The notes below the pieces were generated by a model that worked only from the letters and a program-made list of their open reading frames with translations, was not told the DNA's origin and made no database searches. A stretch of DNA of 64,000 nt, from NCBI GenBank assembly GCA_945877505.1, contig CAMDWT010000002.1:1-64000 (forward strand). The letters run 5' to 3'. Every line of letters starts with the position of its first letter. Position 1 is the first letter of the stretch. This DNA comes from Crenothrix polyspora (GTDB lineage: Bacteria > Pseudomonadota > Gammaproteobacteria > Methylococcales > Methylomonadaceae). The position numbers and the translations under genes were made by a program. This document shows, one piece after another, positions 50,765 through 59,779 of this stretch.

Positions 50765-52725
50765 TGGGAAATAACATGTTTAGAAAATTAACGTTATTTA
50801 GCTTTTTTTTAACGCTAATAATTATTGTATTAAGTTCTTGGTTTAGAACCTTGGTGGTTGATCAAACCTTAATTAGTGCAGGATTTATTGGTTTAGTAAA
50901 AGACACTATCTATGATTATTTACTGGTAACGTTAGCCTTATCAATATCGGTGGTGAGCGTACTTTCTTGGTGGCAAAAGTCAGGTAAAGTCCCAGCATTA
51001 ATGACAACATTGCTTTTAGTTCTTTTGCTTGTCTTGCAAGCAACATTACTCGTTGTTACCAAAACGATAGCTGAAATGCCTCTTGTTATTGTGACTCATA
51101 TTGTTTTGGGGCTGTCTACGTTTTGGTTGCTTTATTGGCTGTATTTAAGAGCTAATCCGTCTATAACGGGCTTAGTCAGTGCAAAAGAACCTGTTCGAAC
51201 GGGTTTTGTAAATATGGCCCGATTGGCAATGTTTTTGTTAGGGTTACAAATTCTTTTGGGTGCTTGGGTTGGCGCTAATCATGCGGGTTTAGCGTGTAGC
51301 GGATTTCCCCAGTGTAATGGTCAATGGCTCCCTAGCGCTGATTACGAAAATGCGCTCAATTTAGTGAATGGAATAGTCTCTGGTTATACTGGCGTTATCT
51401 CTTTTGATGCTCAAGTAGCCGCTAACTGGTTGCATAGAATTGGCGCCTTATTAAGTTTTCTGTTGCTAAGTGCTGTAATGTTTAGTGCAACCAGTCTTTA
51501 TTCTTCAAAACCAGTTAAAAAGGCTGGTTTATGGCTGGGTGGGTTACTGTTTTTACAAATTGGCTTGGCAATTATTGCTATTAATTTACAGATGCCTTTC
51601 TGGGCAGTCCCCGTTCATCAACTTTTAGCAGCCTTGCTAATGTTGCCGTTGATTGCGATCAGTTTTTATAGTCGCTTTGCTTTTGAACAAACCAAGACCT
51701 CCGGCGAAATAAGGGTTACACCTGAGAAAAAGATTCCAGAGGCAAGCGGAGCATCGGTTCCTGTAGAAACGACATTTGATGATATTTATGTTGAGCTTCC
51801 GGCTGAGTCTTTATATTTACGGCTTAAGTCACAGCTAAAACGCACTCGGTCAGGTTTAAGCGTTATTCTTGCTAGCTTGCCATTGGGGCAAAAAGGCATA
51901 AATGATGATTTACTGGAGGACATTGAGGCTGGATTGTTAATGGCTGATGTGGGCATTGATGCCACTACGGAAATTATCAATCGCTTAACAAAAAGCCTTG
52001 AACGACATCAGTTAAAAGATGGCTTGGCTGTATCAATAGCGTTAAAGCAGGAATTGTTAAATATCCTCAAGCCTTGTAGCCTACCTTTACAGATACCAAA
52101 GCAAGATACTCCGTTTGTTATTTTGGTTGTGGGTGTGAATGGCGCAGGTAAAACAACAACAATCGGTAAATTAGCCAAACGTTTGCAGGCTCAAGGCCAT
52201 AGTGTAATGTTAGCCGCTGGAGATACTTTTAGAGCGGCAGCTGTTGAGCAGTTGCAAGTTTGGGGCGAGCGTAATGGCATTCATGTGGTTGCTCAGCATA
52301 CAGGAGCAGATTCTGCTTCAGTTATTTATGATGGATTACAATCAGCAAAGGCTAAGGGTATTGATGTTCTCATTGCAGATACAGCAGGGAGACTGCACAC
52401 GAAATCAAATTTAATGGATGAATTGAAGAAAGTAAAAAGGATTATGGGCAAATTAGATGAACAAGCCCCGCATGAAGTATTATTGGTTTTAGATGCTGGA
52501 ACTGGACAAAATGCGCTTTCACAGGCAAAGTTATTCAATGAGACTGTGGCTTTATCAGGATTGGTGTTAACTAAATTGGATGGTACGGCAAAAGGGGGCG
52601 TTATTTTTGCACTAGCTAAACACACAGGGATTCCTATTCGTTATATAGGGATAGGTGAAGGCATCGATGATTTACAGGATTTTGATGCGGAATTGTTTGT
52701 TGATGCCTTGTTCGTCAAAGATTAA
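50764..52725 (+). CDS. Heme A synthase (CtaA/COX15)-like membrane protein fused to FtsY NG domain
   Basis: N-terminal about 305 aa: 8 hydrophobic segments with GAWVGANHAGLACSGFPQCNGQWLP, NWLHRIGA, VPVHQLLAAL. C-terminal about 330 aa: full FtsY (DDLLEDIEAGLLMADVG, VGVNGAGKTTTIGKLA, AAGDTFRAAAVEQL, DTAGRLHTKSNLM, TKLDGTAKGG, YIGIGEGIDDL). Start GTG 50764 or ATG 50776. Confidence 0.93.
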   Translation: MGNNMFRKLTLFSFFLTLIIIVLSSWFRTLVVDQTLISAGFIGLVKDTIYDYLLVTLALSISVVSVLSWWQKSGKVPALMTTLLLVLLLVLQATLLVVTKTIAEMPLVIVTHIVLGLSTFWLLYWLYLRANPSITGLVSAKEPVRTGFVNMARLAMFLLGLQILLGAWVGANHAGLACSGFPQCNGQWLPSADYENALNLVNGIVSGYTGVISFDAQVAANWLHRIGALLSFLLLSAVMFSATSLYSSKPVKKAGLWLGGLLFLQIGLAIIAINLQMPFWAVPVHQLLAALLMLPLIAISFYSRFAFEQTKTSGEIRVTPEKKIPEASGASVPVETTFDDIYVELPAESLYLRLKSQLKRTRSGLSVILASLPLGQKGINDDLLEDIEAGLLMADVGIDATTEIINRLTKSLERHQLKDGLAVSIALKQELLNILKPCSLPLQIPKQDTPFVILVVGVNGAGKTTTIGKLAKRLQAQGHSVMLAAGDTFRAAAVEQLQVWGERNGIHVVAQHTGADSASVIYDGLQSAKAKGIDVLIADTAGRLHTKSNLMDELKKVKRIMGKLDEQAPHEVLLVLDAGTGQNALSQAKLFNETVALSGLVLTKLDGTAKGGVIFALAKHTGIPIRYIGIGEGIDDLQDFDAELFVDALFVKD

Positions 52726-52730
52726 ATATC

Positions 52731-53387
52731 ATGATAAATTTCGTTAATGTAAGCAAGCGCTATCCTGAAACAGGGGATGTATTGCGTAATGTTAGTTTTC
52801 ATTTGCGGCGGGGTGAAATAGCTTTTCTTACAGGGCATTCAGGTGCGGGTAAAAGCACCTTATTGAGATTGATTGCGGCCATGGAGAAATGTGGCCGCGG
52901 ACAGATCTTAGTAGATGGGCAGGATCTTGGTCAGGCTAAAGAAAGTCAACTTCCCTTTATAAGAAGAAAAATGGGGTTTATCTACCAAGATTATAAGTTA
53001 CTTCAAGATAGAACCGTTTTCGATAATGTTGCTTTGCCTTTAATAATAGCTGGCTTTGGGCATCATGAGATTACTCGTCGAGTAAGGGCTGCATTAGATA
53101 AAGTAGGTTTGGCCGGTAAAGAAAAAAAATATCCTTTTGCATTATCCGGTGGTGAGCAGCAAAGGGTAGGTATAGCAAGAGCGGTTGTTAATAAGCCGCC
53201 TATTATTATTGCTGATGAGCCTACTGGAAATCTTGATCCTGATTTGTCTGCAGAAATTATGTTTTTATTTGGGCAGTTTCAACAGGTTGGTGTCACCGTT
53301 TTGATTGCTTCTCATGATATTTCGTTAATTACACAATTAAATCATCGTGTATTAAAGTTGGATCATGGGCAATTGATATCGAGTTGA
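52731..53387 (+). CDS. ftsE: Cell division ATP-binding protein FtsE
   Basis: GHSGAGKSTLLR; ALSGGEQQRVGIARAVV; ADEPTGNLDP. Confidence 0.97.
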   Translation: MINFVNVSKRYPETGDVLRNVSFHLRRGEIAFLTGHSGAGKSTLLRLIAAMEKCGRGQILVDGQDLGQAKESQLPFIRRKMGFIYQDYKLLQDRTVFDNVALPLIIAGFGHHEITRRVRAALDKVGLAGKEKKYPFALSGGEQQRVGIARAVVNKPPIIIADEPTGNLDPDLSAEIMFLFGQFQQVGVTVLIASHDISLITQLNHRVLKLDHGQLISS

Positions 53388-53390
53388 ACT

Positions 53391-54410
53391 ATGAAGTATA
53401 TTAATAAAAATCGTATTAAGAAAGACCCACCTATTAAGTCAGTAAAACAAGAGGTACGCCAAACTAAAACAGCGGGTGGAAATTTTGTCGATAAACTAAT
53501 AGCTTATCGAGATCATCAAGTTCACGTTTTGTTTTCGAGTCTTAGTCGGCTGATTGCTTCTCCCTTTACGACAGTAATGACTATTACTGTATTAGCTATC
53601 GCTATATCACTTGCGAGTGGTTTTTATATTTTAGTCGTCAATTTGCAACAATTAACAGGCAATCTGGAAACTAGCAATCAAATTTCAATTTTTTTAAGAG
53701 ATGATGTTTCTGATGCTCATGCGAAAAAATTAGTCGACACTTTTAAAGCCAATGTTAATGTTCAGGAGGTTAAATTAATAACACGAGAGCAAGCATTAAC
53801 TGAGTTTAAAAACTATAGTGGTTTTGGTGCTGCAATTAGTGTTTTGGAAACAAACCCTTTACCCATTGTCATTCAAGTATTGCCGAAGAATACCTTGGAT
53901 GATAAGCAGGAACTGGGTAAGCTAATGGAAAGTTTTCAGCAGTCTCCAGAGGTTGATTTTGCTCAGATGGATTTGCAGTGGGTTGAACGTTTACAGTCTA
54001 TTGTGGAGTTAGCTCGCTTGTTTGCAAATTTATTAAATATGCTATTAGGGGCCGCTGTGTTGTTTATTATTGGCAATACGATACGCTTAGAGTTACATAC
54101 TCGAAGGGAAGAAGTGGTTATTGCAAAATTGGTAGGTGCAACGAATTCATTTATACAGCGACCCTTTTTATACAGTGGTTTTTGGATAGGCTTTATTTCA
54201 GGTGTGTCGGCATGGTTTATAGTTGCTATAGGCATGTTGATCCTCAAACATCCAGTAGAAAAACTTTCTGGACTTTATGAAAGTGATTTTCAGTTAGTTT
54301 TTTTAAGTTTCGGCGAGACATTTATACTTATTTGTCTTTCATCGGCGCTCGGGGTTTTGGGTTCTTGGGCGGTACTTGTTTGTCAACTCCGCCACACAAG
54401 ATTAGAATAA
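53391..54410 (+). CDS. ftsX: Cell division protein FtsX
   Basis: Four TMs; VLAIAISLASGFYILVVNLQ...; directly after ftsE. Confidence 0.95.
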   Translation: MKYINKNRIKKDPPIKSVKQEVRQTKTAGGNFVDKLIAYRDHQVHVLFSSLSRLIASPFTTVMTITVLAIAISLASGFYILVVNLQQLTGNLETSNQISIFLRDDVSDAHAKKLVDTFKANVNVQEVKLITREQALTEFKNYSGFGAAISVLETNPLPIVIQVLPKNTLDDKQELGKLMESFQQSPEVDFAQMDLQWVERLQSIVELARLFANLLNMLLGAAVLFIIGNTIRLELHTRREEVVIAKLVGATNSFIQRPFLYSGFWIGFISGVSAWFIVAIGMLILKHPVEKLSGLYESDFQLVFLSFGETFILICLSSALGVLGSWAVLVCQLRHTRLE

Positions 54411-54429
54411 AATTAGATGTAAAAAATTA

Positions 54430-54456
54430 TTAGCACTCTTATTTAGAGAGTGCTAG
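54430..54456. promoter_or_regulatory. CIRCE operator (HrcA binding site) upstream of rpoH
   Basis: TTAGCACTC-TTATTTAGA-GAGTGCTAG: 17 of 18 arm positions match the consensus TTAGCACTC-N9-GAGTGCTAA with exact N9 spacing; 36 bp before the rpoH ATG. Confidence 0.88.
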
Positions 54457-54491
54457 AATTAATACAAAGTTTATTTCTAAGGAGATACCAC

Positions 54492-55349
54492 ATGAGTAAC
54501 GCTTTAGCTTTACCGGTAAATTTATCAGTTGGAACCTTTGATGCCTATTTAAATTTGGTTCGGCAAATGCCCAGATTAACTTCTGAACAGGAGCGCGAAT
54601 TAACCTTGAGATTTAAAGACGAAGGTGATTTAGAGGCGGCAAGAGAGTTGGTTATGACCAATTTACGTTTTGTTGTTCATGTTGCTAGAGGTTATAGCGG
54701 CTATGGTCTTTCTATGCCTGATATTATTCAAGAAGGTAATATTGGCCTTATGAAGGCTGTTAAACGTTTTGATCCTGATGTTGGTGTGCGCTTAGTTTCT
54801 TTTGCCGTGCATTGGATAAAAGCAGAAATTCACGAGTATGTGATAAAAAATTGGGGAATTGTAAAGGTTGCAACGACTAAGGCGCAGCGCAAACTTTTCT
54901 TTAATTTACGTAAATCTAAGAAAAACATTGGTTGGTTGTCGAATGACGAAGCCATGGCCATTGCAGCAGATTTAAATGTCGAGCTAAGTGATGTCTACGA
55001 AATGGAAAAACGTCTCGGTAGTCAAGATATGTCTTTTGATATGCCTGTCGATGAGTCCACGGAAGAAAGTGGCACCTATCCAGCAAATTATCTTCATCAA
55101 CACGGAACTGATCCCTCAATTTTGCTTGAAAATGCTGATTGGGAAGGACATGGACACGATTTATTGTCAGAAGCAATGGCGGAGTTAGATGCGCGCAGTT
55201 TTGATATTCTTTCAAGTCGTTGGTTGAGTGAGAAAAAAGCCACTTTGCATGAACTTGCAGATCGGTACAATGTCTCTGCTGAGAGAATTAGGCAGTTAGA
55301 GCAAAATGCTATGAAAAAAATCAAAGCTGCCGTTGTTATGGCAGCCTAA
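54492..55349 (+). CDS. rpoH: RNA polymerase sigma-32 factor RpoH
   Basis: DLVLxN-type region 2 (LRFVVHVARGYSGYGLSMPDIIQEGNIGLMKAVKRFDPDVGVRLVSFAVHWIKAEIHEYVIKNWGIVKVATTKAQRKLFFNLRKSKK, the RpoH box); ATG 54492 preceded by AAGGAG; the track start 54450 lies inside the CIRCE element. Confidence 0.97.
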   Translation: MSNALALPVNLSVGTFDAYLNLVRQMPRLTSEQERELTLRFKDEGDLEAARELVMTNLRFVVHVARGYSGYGLSMPDIIQEGNIGLMKAVKRFDPDVGVRLVSFAVHWIKAEIHEYVIKNWGIVKVATTKAQRKLFFNLRKSKKNIGWLSNDEAMAIAADLNVELSDVYEMEKRLGSQDMSFDMPVDESTEESGTYPANYLHQHGTDPSILLENADWEGHGHDLLSEAMAELDARSFDILSSRWLSEKKATLHELADRYNVSAERIRQLEQNAMKKIKAAVVMAA

Positions 55350-55372
55350 TTTCCTATTAAAGTAGGCGATAA

Positions 55373-55410
55373 CAAAAAGGCTTATCGATTGTATTGATAA
55401 GCCTTTTTGT
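55373..55410 (+). terminator. Rho-independent terminator after rpoH (possibly bidirectional)
   Basis: caaaaaggcttatc ... gataagcctttttg perfect 14-bp arms. Confidence 0.92.
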
Positions 55411-55481
55411 TTGTCTGTAACTCGTTAATCTATTCCCATTAAAAAGGGTGATTGAGTTTTTGAGACTTGATGCGCTTAGTA

Positions 55482-55718
55482 TTAAGCCGGATCTAGTAAG
55501 TTTAAAACAGTTTGTGCTTGTTCAGCAGCTTCATGTCCCAAGTTCGTTAAGTAACCACCATCTTCCTGGGTTACTAAGCCTTTGTTGAACAGTCTTTTAG
55601 TTGCAGCAATAGATTCAGGTGCTGCGTTTTTATGTACCTTTATTCCTTCTTGAGTCGTGCTAAGGTTGTAGCGAACCAAAATATTAATTTCGTCTACAAT
55701 GTCTTGAGTATAGGGCAT
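55482..55718 (-). CDS. TIGR02647-family protein
   Basis: MPYTQDIVDEINILVRYNLSTTQEGIKVHKNAAPESIAATKRLFNKGLVTQEDGGYLTNLG. Confidence 0.8.
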   Translation of the reverse strand: MPYTQDIVDEINILVRYNLSTTQEGIKVHKNAAPESIAATKRLFNKGLVTQEDGGYLTNLGHEAAEQAQTVLNLLDPA

Positions 55719-55851
55719 GGGTAATCCTCACAATTTGTAATATTAAGTGGTCATCATAAAGCTATTTACATTGGAACGCGCATCTTTTTTTACGAGTATT
55801 TATAGGATACGGAATATTTTTAAAACAAACAGCCGTAAGCGTTTCTTTTTG

Positions 55852-56175
55852 CTAGTAACGTTGGATCGAACTGTCACAATTACAAGACCAAGCATCAATG
55901 CCACCTATTAAATTGGTAACATTCTTAAAGCCTGATTGAATTAGAAAATTTGCCGCTTGTTGGCTACGCATGCCGTGATGACAAAGCACAACAATGTCTT
56001 GATTAGGATCTAATTCTGTCAATCTGTTGGGAAGTTGATTAAGAGGAATAAGTGTGCTGTTAGTGATATGTGCGTATTGGAATTCTTGGGGTTCTCTTAC
56101 ATCCAACAAGAACAAGGGTTCTTTTTGATCAATTTTCTTATAGAGTTCAGTTGCTGATAATTGTTTGACGGTCAT
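55852..56175 (-). CDS. Rhodanese-like sulfurtransferase
   Basis: FLLDVREPQEFQYAHI...VVLCHHGMRSQQAANFL. Confidence 0.93.
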   Translation of the reverse strand: MTVKQLSATELYKKIDQKEPLFLLDVREPQEFQYAHITNSTLIPLNQLPNRLTELDPNQDIVVLCHHGMRSQQAANFLIQSGFKNVTNLIGGIDAWSCNCDSSIQRY

Positions 56176-57344
56176 AAGGATCTCTTGTTAATAAAATGTT
56201 CTAAGCGTTGCATTGCTACTTTCATTATAGCTATGGAGGTTGTATAAGAAAAACGAAGCATGTGATGGGCTTCATGCTTGCCAAAGTCAATTCCCGGCGT
56301 TATTGCCAAGCCTTCAGACTCCAACAAATCTGAAGCAAATTGATGGCTGTCATCCGTAAATTTTTTACAATTAGCATAAATATAAAAAGCACCTTCTGGT
56401 TTGATGGGGATTTCGAAACCTATTCGTAATAAATTCTCATAGAGAAAGTTACGTCTGGCAGCAAATTCTGAGCGTCTGTATTCAAGTTCAGTTAAGGTGG
56501 TGTCATCAAAGGCGGCTAAAGCAGCGTATTGAGATTGCGTAGATGTGGCAATATAAATATTTTGCGCTAATTTCTCAGTGGCTTCAATAAATTCATCTGG
56601 CACAATTAACCAGCCAATACGCCACCCCGTCATGCCAAAATACTTAGAGAAACTATTGATTATAAAAACATTGTCGCTGTATTTTAGTGCAGTTACAGCT
56701 TTTTGGTCATAAACTAGGCCATGATAGATTTCATCTGAATAAAAACAACCACCTAGATTATTAACCGTGTTTATGGCTTTTTTTAATTCTTCAGGATTAA
56801 TTAATGTACCTGTCGGATTGGAGGGTGACGCAATTAATGCACCTTTGGAAGAGGATGACCAATGCGCTTTAATTTGTTGTGCTGTTAATTGATAATGGGA
56901 ATTTGCATCAACAGGAATACTTTTTGTTATACCGCCAAACAAAGTGCTGAAATTACTATTGCAGGGGTAGCAAGGGTCCGCCATCAGGACTTCTTCATTT
57001 GGGTTGAGACTGACACCAAAAGCTAGTAAAAAGGCACCAGAAGCGCCAGGCGTTACAAATATGCGTCGTTGATCGACTGTAATGCCATGTTCTTGTAGAT
57101 AGAAAGCGGCTATTTTGTTTTGTAGTTCGGGTAAGCCGGCTGCAGGCGTGTATTTAACGGCTCCTGTCTTAAGATGCTTAATACCAGCTTCAATTATAGT
57201 TCTAGGTGTGGGAAAGTCCGGTTCACCAATTTCCATATGAATGACATCAATACCTTGCGCCTCCAATTGCTTAGCTCGTCGTAGTAACTCCATGACATGA
57301 AACGATGAAATTTTTGAATTCCGCTCGGCCAATCGACGTTGCAT
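56172..57344 (-). CDS. Class I/II pyridoxal-phosphate aminotransferase
   Basis: PSNPTGT; SFSKYFGMTGWRIGW lysine motif. Confidence 0.95.
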   Translation of the reverse strand: MQRRLAERNSKISSFHVMELLRRAKQLEAQGIDVIHMEIGEPDFPTPRTIIEAGIKHLKTGAVKYTPAAGLPELQNKIAAFYLQEHGITVDQRRIFVTPGASGAFLLAFGVSLNPNEEVLMADPCYPCNSNFSTLFGGITKSIPVDANSHYQLTAQQIKAHWSSSSKGALIASPSNPTGTLINPEELKKAINTVNNLGGCFYSDEIYHGLVYDQKAVTALKYSDNVFIINSFSKYFGMTGWRIGWLIVPDEFIEATEKLAQNIYIATSTQSQYAALAAFDDTTLTELEYRRSEFAARRNFLYENLLRIGFEIPIKPEGAFYIYANCKKFTDDSHQFASDLLESEGLAITPGIDFGKHEAHHMLRFSYTTSIAIMKVAMQRLEHFINKRSL

Positions 57345-57457
57345 TTGCTGTTTATCCTTAAATTAAAGGTAAATGATACCAATAATCCTTGCTAACTGGC
57401 GAGTATTCCGTTATAAATGCGCAGTTTTTATTTATATTGATCTATAGGAGTTAATGG

Positions 57458-57892
57458 ATGACCGATAGTGCTAAACCAACTGCATCACCTTTCAGTTTTA
57501 AGCCTTATAACGAAACAAAAGGCGAAGAATATATGAATGAAGCTCAATTAAAGCATTTTGCGACCATTTTAAAAAACTGGAAAGCAGAATTAATGCACGA
57601 AGTGGACCGTACCGTGCATCACATGCAAGATGATGCTGCTAACTTCCCTGACCCAAATGATAGGGCTACTCAAGAATCAGAGTTTAGTCTGGAATTAAGG
57701 ACACGAGACAGAGAGCGCAGACTAATTAAGAAAATTGATGAATCTCTTAAAGAAATTGAATCAGGTGATTATGGCTTTTGTGAGTCTTGTGGCATAGAAA
57801 TAGGTATACGTCGCCTTGAAGCTAGGCCGACGGCTAGTTTGTGCATTGACTGTAAAACACTGGATGAGATTAGAGAAAAACAAATGGGCTAA
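57458..57892 (+). CDS. dksA: RNA polymerase-binding transcription factor DksA
   Basis: [34 protein letters not shown]...CIDC zinc finger. Confidence 0.97.
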   Translation: MTDSAKPTASPFSFKPYNETKGEEYMNEAQLKHFATILKNWKAELMHEVDRTVHHMQDDAANFPDPNDRATQESEFSLELRTRDRERRLIKKIDESLKEIESGDYGFCESCGIEIGIRRLEARPTASLCIDCKTLDEIREKQMG

Positions 57893-57902
57893 ATAGGTTA
57901 GC

Positions 57903-58775
57903 GTGATTGATAGACAGTCTTATGTTGGCCGGTTTGCTCCTTCACCTACCGGCCCTTTGCATCTAGGTTCGCTTTATACTGCACTAGCTAGTTTTTTAGA
58001 TGCCCGTTCTAAGCAAGGCTTGTGGTTACTTCGGATTGATGATCTAGATACTCCCCGAAATATCATTGGTGCAGCTGATAATATAGTAAGAACCTTAGAC
58101 ACATTTGGTTTGCATTGGGATGGTGCGATTGCTTATCAGAGCCAAATGCTTGCAGATTATCAAGAAGCGTTGGAAAAATTATTAAACAAACATATTCTTT
58201 ATCCGTGTACCTGTAGTCGAAAGGATTTGTCGACAGTTTATTCAGGACACTGTCGAGATCAACAGAAATCACCTGAAAGTGCTTACTCCTACCGAATTAA
58301 AACAGATGAAAAAGTTATTTCTTTTGTCGATGAATTACAAGGGTTAATCTCATATAATCTTGCTGATTATGGCGATTTTATTTTAAAAAGAAAAGACCAT
58401 GTTTTTGCCTATCAGTTTGCTGTTGTAATTGACGATAACAGGCAATTGATTAACCATGTTGTGCGTGGCGCAGATCTCTTAGAATCAACTCCTCGACAGA
58501 TTTATCTACAACAAAAATTAGCGTTAAATACGCCTAGCTATATGCATGTCCCTATTATTGTCGATGCGCAAGGCTATAAACTCAGCAAGCAAACACTCGC
58601 AACAGCCGTTGATTTAAGTCATCCAAACTTAGTTATTTTTGAACTGCTTACTTTATTAAAGCAAAACCCACCACGCACTATTCAGCAAGCCTCAGTAAGA
58701 GAGTTACTTGAATGGGGAATAGAGAATTGGACTCCATCAAAGTTAGAAAACTGTCTGTCTATTAGTCAAAGATAA
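57903..58775 (+). CDS. gluQ: Glutamyl-Q tRNA(Asp) synthetase
   Basis: GRFAPSPTGPLHLGSLYTAL; LLRIDDLDTPR; lacks the tRNA anticodon-binding domain; dksA-gluQ synteny. Confidence 0.95.
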   Translation: MIDRQSYVGRFAPSPTGPLHLGSLYTALASFLDARSKQGLWLLRIDDLDTPRNIIGAADNIVRTLDTFGLHWDGAIAYQSQMLADYQEALEKLLNKHILYPCTCSRKDLSTVYSGHCRDQQKSPESAYSYRIKTDEKVISFVDELQGLISYNLADYGDFILKRKDHVFAYQFAVVIDDNRQLINHVVRGADLLESTPRQIYLQQKLALNTPSYMHVPIIVDAQGYKLSKQTLATAVDLSHPNLVIFELLTLLKQNPPRTIQQASVRELLEWGIENWTPSKLENCLSISQR

Positions 58776-59014
58776 AAAGTCCAATTAGACAATGCTATGA
58801 CTATTCAATGGATAATTTCTTGAGTTTGGTGTTGACTAGGCAACTAAAGGTTTAACGGTTATTATATAGAAGGATGTACCTTAATGATTTATGAATCTGA
58901 TGTACGTAATTGTCTTGAATAATTTTACGCTAACCCCATTATTAATCCGGGGTTATGTATATTTGGCGAGTCAATAGGACATAACTAACAATCTAATTAA
59001 TAACGGAGATACTT

Positions 59015-59590
59015 ATGGCAATATCACTTAGTAAGGGCGGTAACGTTAATCTTAGCAAAGAAGCACCGGGACTAAATAAAATTGTGGTGGGCTTGGGCTG
59101 GGATTCTCGAGCCACTGATGGTGCGGCATTCGACTTAGATGCCAGTGCTTTTTTGATTAAGCCGGATGGTAAAGTAAGATCAGACAGTGATTTTTGTTTT
59201 TACAATAATAAAGTTGTTGGTGAGGGTGCTGTTCAGCATGCTGGTGATAATACGACTGGCGTAGGTGATGGTGATGATGAGACTATAAAAGTAGAATTGT
59301 CAAAAATCCCAAGCGATGTCGATAAGTTGGTATTTGCTGTAACGATTCATGAAGCCGATTTGCGTAAACAAAATTTTGGTCAAGTTAATCATGCCTATAT
59401 TCGAGTCCTCAATGAGCAAGGGGGTCAAGAAATAGCTCGTTATGATCTAAGTGAAGATGCATCGATTGAGACAGCGATGATCTTTGGGGAAATCTACCGT
59501 GTGGGTGATGATTGGAAATTTAAAGCCGTTGGTCAAGGTTTTGCAGGCGGGCTTGGGTCCTTGGCTTCCTCTTTCGGCGTTAGTATTTAA
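59015..59590 (+). CDS. TerD-family protein
   Basis: [25 protein letters not shown]; calcium-binding [14 protein letters not shown]. Confidence 0.95.
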   Translation: MAISLSKGGNVNLSKEAPGLNKIVVGLGWDSRATDGAAFDLDASAFLIKPDGKVRSDSDFCFYNNKVVGEGAVQHAGDNTTGVGDGDDETIKVELSKIPSDVDKLVFAVTIHEADLRKQNFGQVNHAYIRVLNEQGGQEIARYDLSEDASIETAMIFGEIYRVGDDWKFKAVGQGFAGGLGSLASSFGVSI

Positions 59591-59683
59591 GCCGTTTACA
59601 CAGCAATCTTTTTTCTTTGAGCGATAAAAGTTGGATGATGATACATCGTTCTGTTTTATCCTCATTATTCTAGCCCAACAATT

Positions 59684-59714
59684 GAGCAGATTTATTAAGT
59701 AAATAAATCTGCTC
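59684..59714. terminator. Perfect 13-bp hairpin between the two terD-like genes (attenuator/partial terminator candidate)
   Basis: gagcagatttatt-aagta-aataaatctgctc; only a weak T tract follows. Confidence 0.5.
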
Positions 59715-59779
59715 TAGCCCTTATTTAAACAAAATGAGTGGTTATCAATATGGGTATTTAATTTAGGAGCAGTGTATTT

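Noticed and set aside
54450-54491. Longer rpoH start MLELIQSLFLRRYH
   Set aside because: It starts inside the CIRCE element, and the ATG at 54492 has a good AAGGAG site and the standard MSNALALP N-terminus.
58776-59014. Possible sigma-70 promoter (TTGACT ... TATTAT) before the Ter cluster
   Set aside because: Spacer about 22 bp, outside the functional range; no convincing alternative seen.
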